DNA of 16,808 bases. It comes from an uncultured Clostridia bacterium (GTDB taxonomy: Bacteria; Bacillota; Clostridia; TANB77; CAG-508). The DNA is taken from the NCBI GenBank assembly GCA_947628885.1, contig CANRBO010000011.1, positions 1 to 16,808 of the forward strand, given 5' to 3'. This document shows, one piece after another, positions 15,611 to 16,808 of this stretch. Made by a program: the position numbers and the translations under genes. Numbering within the stretch: the stretch's first letter is position 1; each line of letters begins with the position of its first letter. A model generated the notes under the pieces. It was not told the DNA's origin. It ran no database searches and saw nothing but the letters and a program-made list of their open reading frames with translations.

Positions 15611-16567
15611 TTAATCATTTAAAAAATTCATTACTAAATCTATAATTACTTCTTTTTCTTTTGGATTTGATTCTGCAATTAATAAAGTTAATGCTGCTAA
15701 AGTATTATTATCAATTACTTGTTTTCCATTTTTATATAAAATATCATAATAGTTTAAGAAATATATGAATAATGTTGCTGCTATTCTTTTATTTCCATCA
15801 ATGAAAACATGGTTTTTAACTACCAAATATAAAAAGTTTGATGCCTTTTCTTCAATACTATTGTAGATTTCTTTTCCGTCAAAACTTTGATATATATTAT
15901 TAATAATTGATTCTAAGCCATTATCTCTTTCAATTCCAAATATATTGCTTTTTTCTCCAAATTTTAACTTATGAATAATATCTAAGCAGTCTTGATATTG
16001 AATTATTCTACTATCTGTTGTTCCTTTTATTTTCTTTAAAGTTTTATGATCATAATCATCTAGCAAATCTAATGCTTTTGAATAATTACCTATTACTTTT
16101 AAAATTTCTTTAGCATCATTTTCTTCTAATCGTTCGTCAATTCTATTTGCTATATCAATTAATGTTATCGTTTTTTCTAAATATTCTAATCTTCTTTGAT
16201 TTACTGCATAACCTTTTAACATATAATCTTTTAAAACTTTATTCGCCCACTGTCTAAAAATAATACCTTTATCAGATTTTACTCGATAACCAATACTTAA
16301 TATCATATCTAAATTGTAATATTCTACATTTCTTGTTACACTTCTTGTTCCTTCTTTTTGAACTGTCGCAAATTTTGCGACAGTTGGAATATCTTTTAAT
16401 TCCTCATTTAAAGCATTATTAATATGTTTACCAATTGTCTTTATATCTCTATCAAATAACTTTGCTAATTGTTGTCTATTAAGCCATACTGTTTCATCTT
16501 TCATATTAACTTCTAATTTTACATTTTGATTTTCAAATATAATAATTTCATTTTTTCCATTCAACAT
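15611..16567 (-). CDS. RhuM-Fic/Doc fusion protein
   Basis: A 318-residue two-domain protein. Residues 1-125 match the RhuM family (WLNRQQLAKLFDRDIKTIGKHINN, then YYNLDMILSIGYRVKS and FRQWANKVL), thought to bind DNA through a helix-turn-helix. Residues about 160-318 form a Fic/Doc domain with the motif HVFIDGNKR (253-261). His253 is the general base, and Asn259 and Arg261 bind phosphate. GNKR rather than GNGRxxR is Doc-like, so the activity could be phosphorylation or nucleotidylation of a target. This fusion is known in many bacteria but its substrate is not established. AAGGTGAT before the ATG at 16567 supports the start. There is no separate antitoxin gene on the upstream side within the window. 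The RhuM part might autoregulate through the repeats upstream. It precedes uvrB directly. Confidence 0.85.
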   Translation of the reverse strand: MLNGKNEIIIFENQNVKLEVNMKDETVWLNRQQLAKLFDRDIKTIGKHINNALNEELKDIPTVAKFATVQKEGTRSVTRNVEYYNLDMILSIGYRVKSDKGIIFRQWANKVLKDYMLKGYAVNQRRLEYLEKTITLIDIANRIDERLEENDAKEILKVIGNYSKALDLLDDYDHKTLKKIKGTTDSRIIQYQDCLDIIHKLKFGEKSNIFGIERDNGLESIINNIYQSFDGKEIYNSIEEKASNFLYLVVKNHVFIDGNKRIAATLFIYFLNYYDILYKNGKQVIDNNTLAALTLLIAESNPKEKEVIIDLVMNFLND

Positions 16568-16594
16568 AAAATCACCTTCTTTTTCTATTTTAAT

Positions 16595-16600
16595 AGTATA
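16595..16600 (-). promoter_or_regulatory. Possible -10 box of the RhuM-Fic gene
   Basis: TATACT on the minus strand, 28 nt upstream of the RhuM-Fic start, is followed by AGAAGGTGAT. There is no convincing -35 at 16-18 nt, so the assignment is tentative. Confidence 0.3.
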
Positions 16601-16647
16601 TAAAATTTTATTTTAAATAATTTTTATCAAATTTGTACAAAAGTACC

Positions 16648-16667
16648 TTACACGAATTTTACACGAA
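16648..16667. repeat. Tandem TTACACGAA repeat pair
   Basis: TTACACGAA occurs at 16648-16656 and 16659-16667, spaced 11 nt start to start, about one DNA turn. The perfect palindrome TTTGTACAAA (16632-16641) lies just next to it. All are within 100 bp upstream of the RhuM-Fic start and could be operator sites. Confidence 0.45.
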
Positions 16668-16692
16668 ATAGGTCATAAACTTTTTTTGTTAA

Positions 16693-16765
16693 TTTAGTTT
16701 TTTAGCGTTATTTAGTCATTTTTTGCTAAACTAATTAAATCTAAAAGGGTCTAAAAGTGGCTAAA
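16693..16765. repeat. Helically phased TTTAG/CTAAA array
   Basis: Short motifs fall in register: TTTAG at 16693, 16701 and 16711, then the inverse CTAAA at 16726, 16741, 16751 and 16761, with CTAAT at 16731. From 16701 on, most copies are spaced by multiples of ten bases, so they face one side of the helix, with a change of direction near 16720. No gene covers this stretch. It looks like a cooperative protein-binding region. Chance is possible in AT-rich DNA, although the exact spacing is suggestive. Confidence 0.5.
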
Positions 16766-16788
16766 TAAGGCCATTTCTTCTAGTTGCT

Positions 16789-16808
16789 ATAATATGAAAC
16801 AAAATATT
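16789..16808. repeat. 20-nt exact repeat of uvrB sequence at the window end
   Basis: The last 20 bases of the window are identical to 15326-15345 inside uvrB, part of the YYDYYQPEAY region, in the same orientation. The base preceding each copy differs. It could be an assembly-graph end artefact, the edge of a second uvrB fragment, or chance. Confidence 0.5.

Noticed and set aside
16568..16808. Possible small antitoxin gene upstream of RhuM-Fic
   Set aside because: No open frame with a ribosome binding site is present on either strand; the stretch is AT-rich, with repeats only.
1..16808. CRISPR array, tRNA, rRNA or transposase gene
   Set aside because: No regularly spaced 25-40-nt repeats, no cloverleaf or rRNA-like stretch and no transposase motifs were found. 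The only dispersed repeat is the 190-bp element pair.

Overview
The window is AT-rich and codes almost wall to wall. Its SpoIIID-type regulator, DapF, lactate dehydrogenase and strong AGGAGG-like ribosome binding sites point to an anaerobic, endospore-forming Bacillota, most likely an uncultured clostridium. This placement comes from gene content only; no rRNA or other taxonomic marker is present.

Layout. (1) 1-457 is intergenic and holds a 188-bp inverted-repeat element plus a promoter. (2) 494-4898 is a probable operon: a membrane-anchored GH25 muramidase, a guanylate-kinase-like P-loop protein and a one-piece MacB/FtsX-type ABC transporter. It ends at a perfect 13-bp hairpin that also contains the ribosome binding site of the next gene. 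(3) 4978-6270 is a secreted GH25 muramidase with three LysM domains. (4) 6271-6736 holds a second copy of the same element, in the same orientation, and the ldh promoter. The two copies bracket the whole GH25/ABC block. (5) 6737-10456 encodes lactate dehydrogenase, a long-chain acyl-CoA synthetase-like enzyme and diaminopimelate epimerase. (6) 10474-11914 is a GtrII-like membrane glycosyltransferase whose frame breaks at a run of eight G; with seven G it would be one 479-residue protein. (7) 12094-12348 is spoIIID with an unusually clear sigma-A-like promoter, followed by an unrecognised 394-residue gene. (8) On the minus strand, a RhuM-Fic/Doc fusion lies 14 bp upstream of uvrB. uvrB carries a one-base insertion inside its Walker A codons. 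(9) 16568-16808 has no gene but contains helically phased short repeats.

Shared themes. Several genes concern the cell envelope: two muramidases, DapF for the peptidoglycan precursor, the surface glycosyltransferase and the FtsX-type exporter. The observations most worth a second look are the possible phase-variable G8 tract, the element pair around the muramidase/ABC block, the terminator-like hairpin fused to a ribosome binding site, the RhuM-Fic gene with its phased repeat array, and the uvrB frameshift. No CRISPR array, tRNA, rRNA or insertion-sequence transposase gene was seen.
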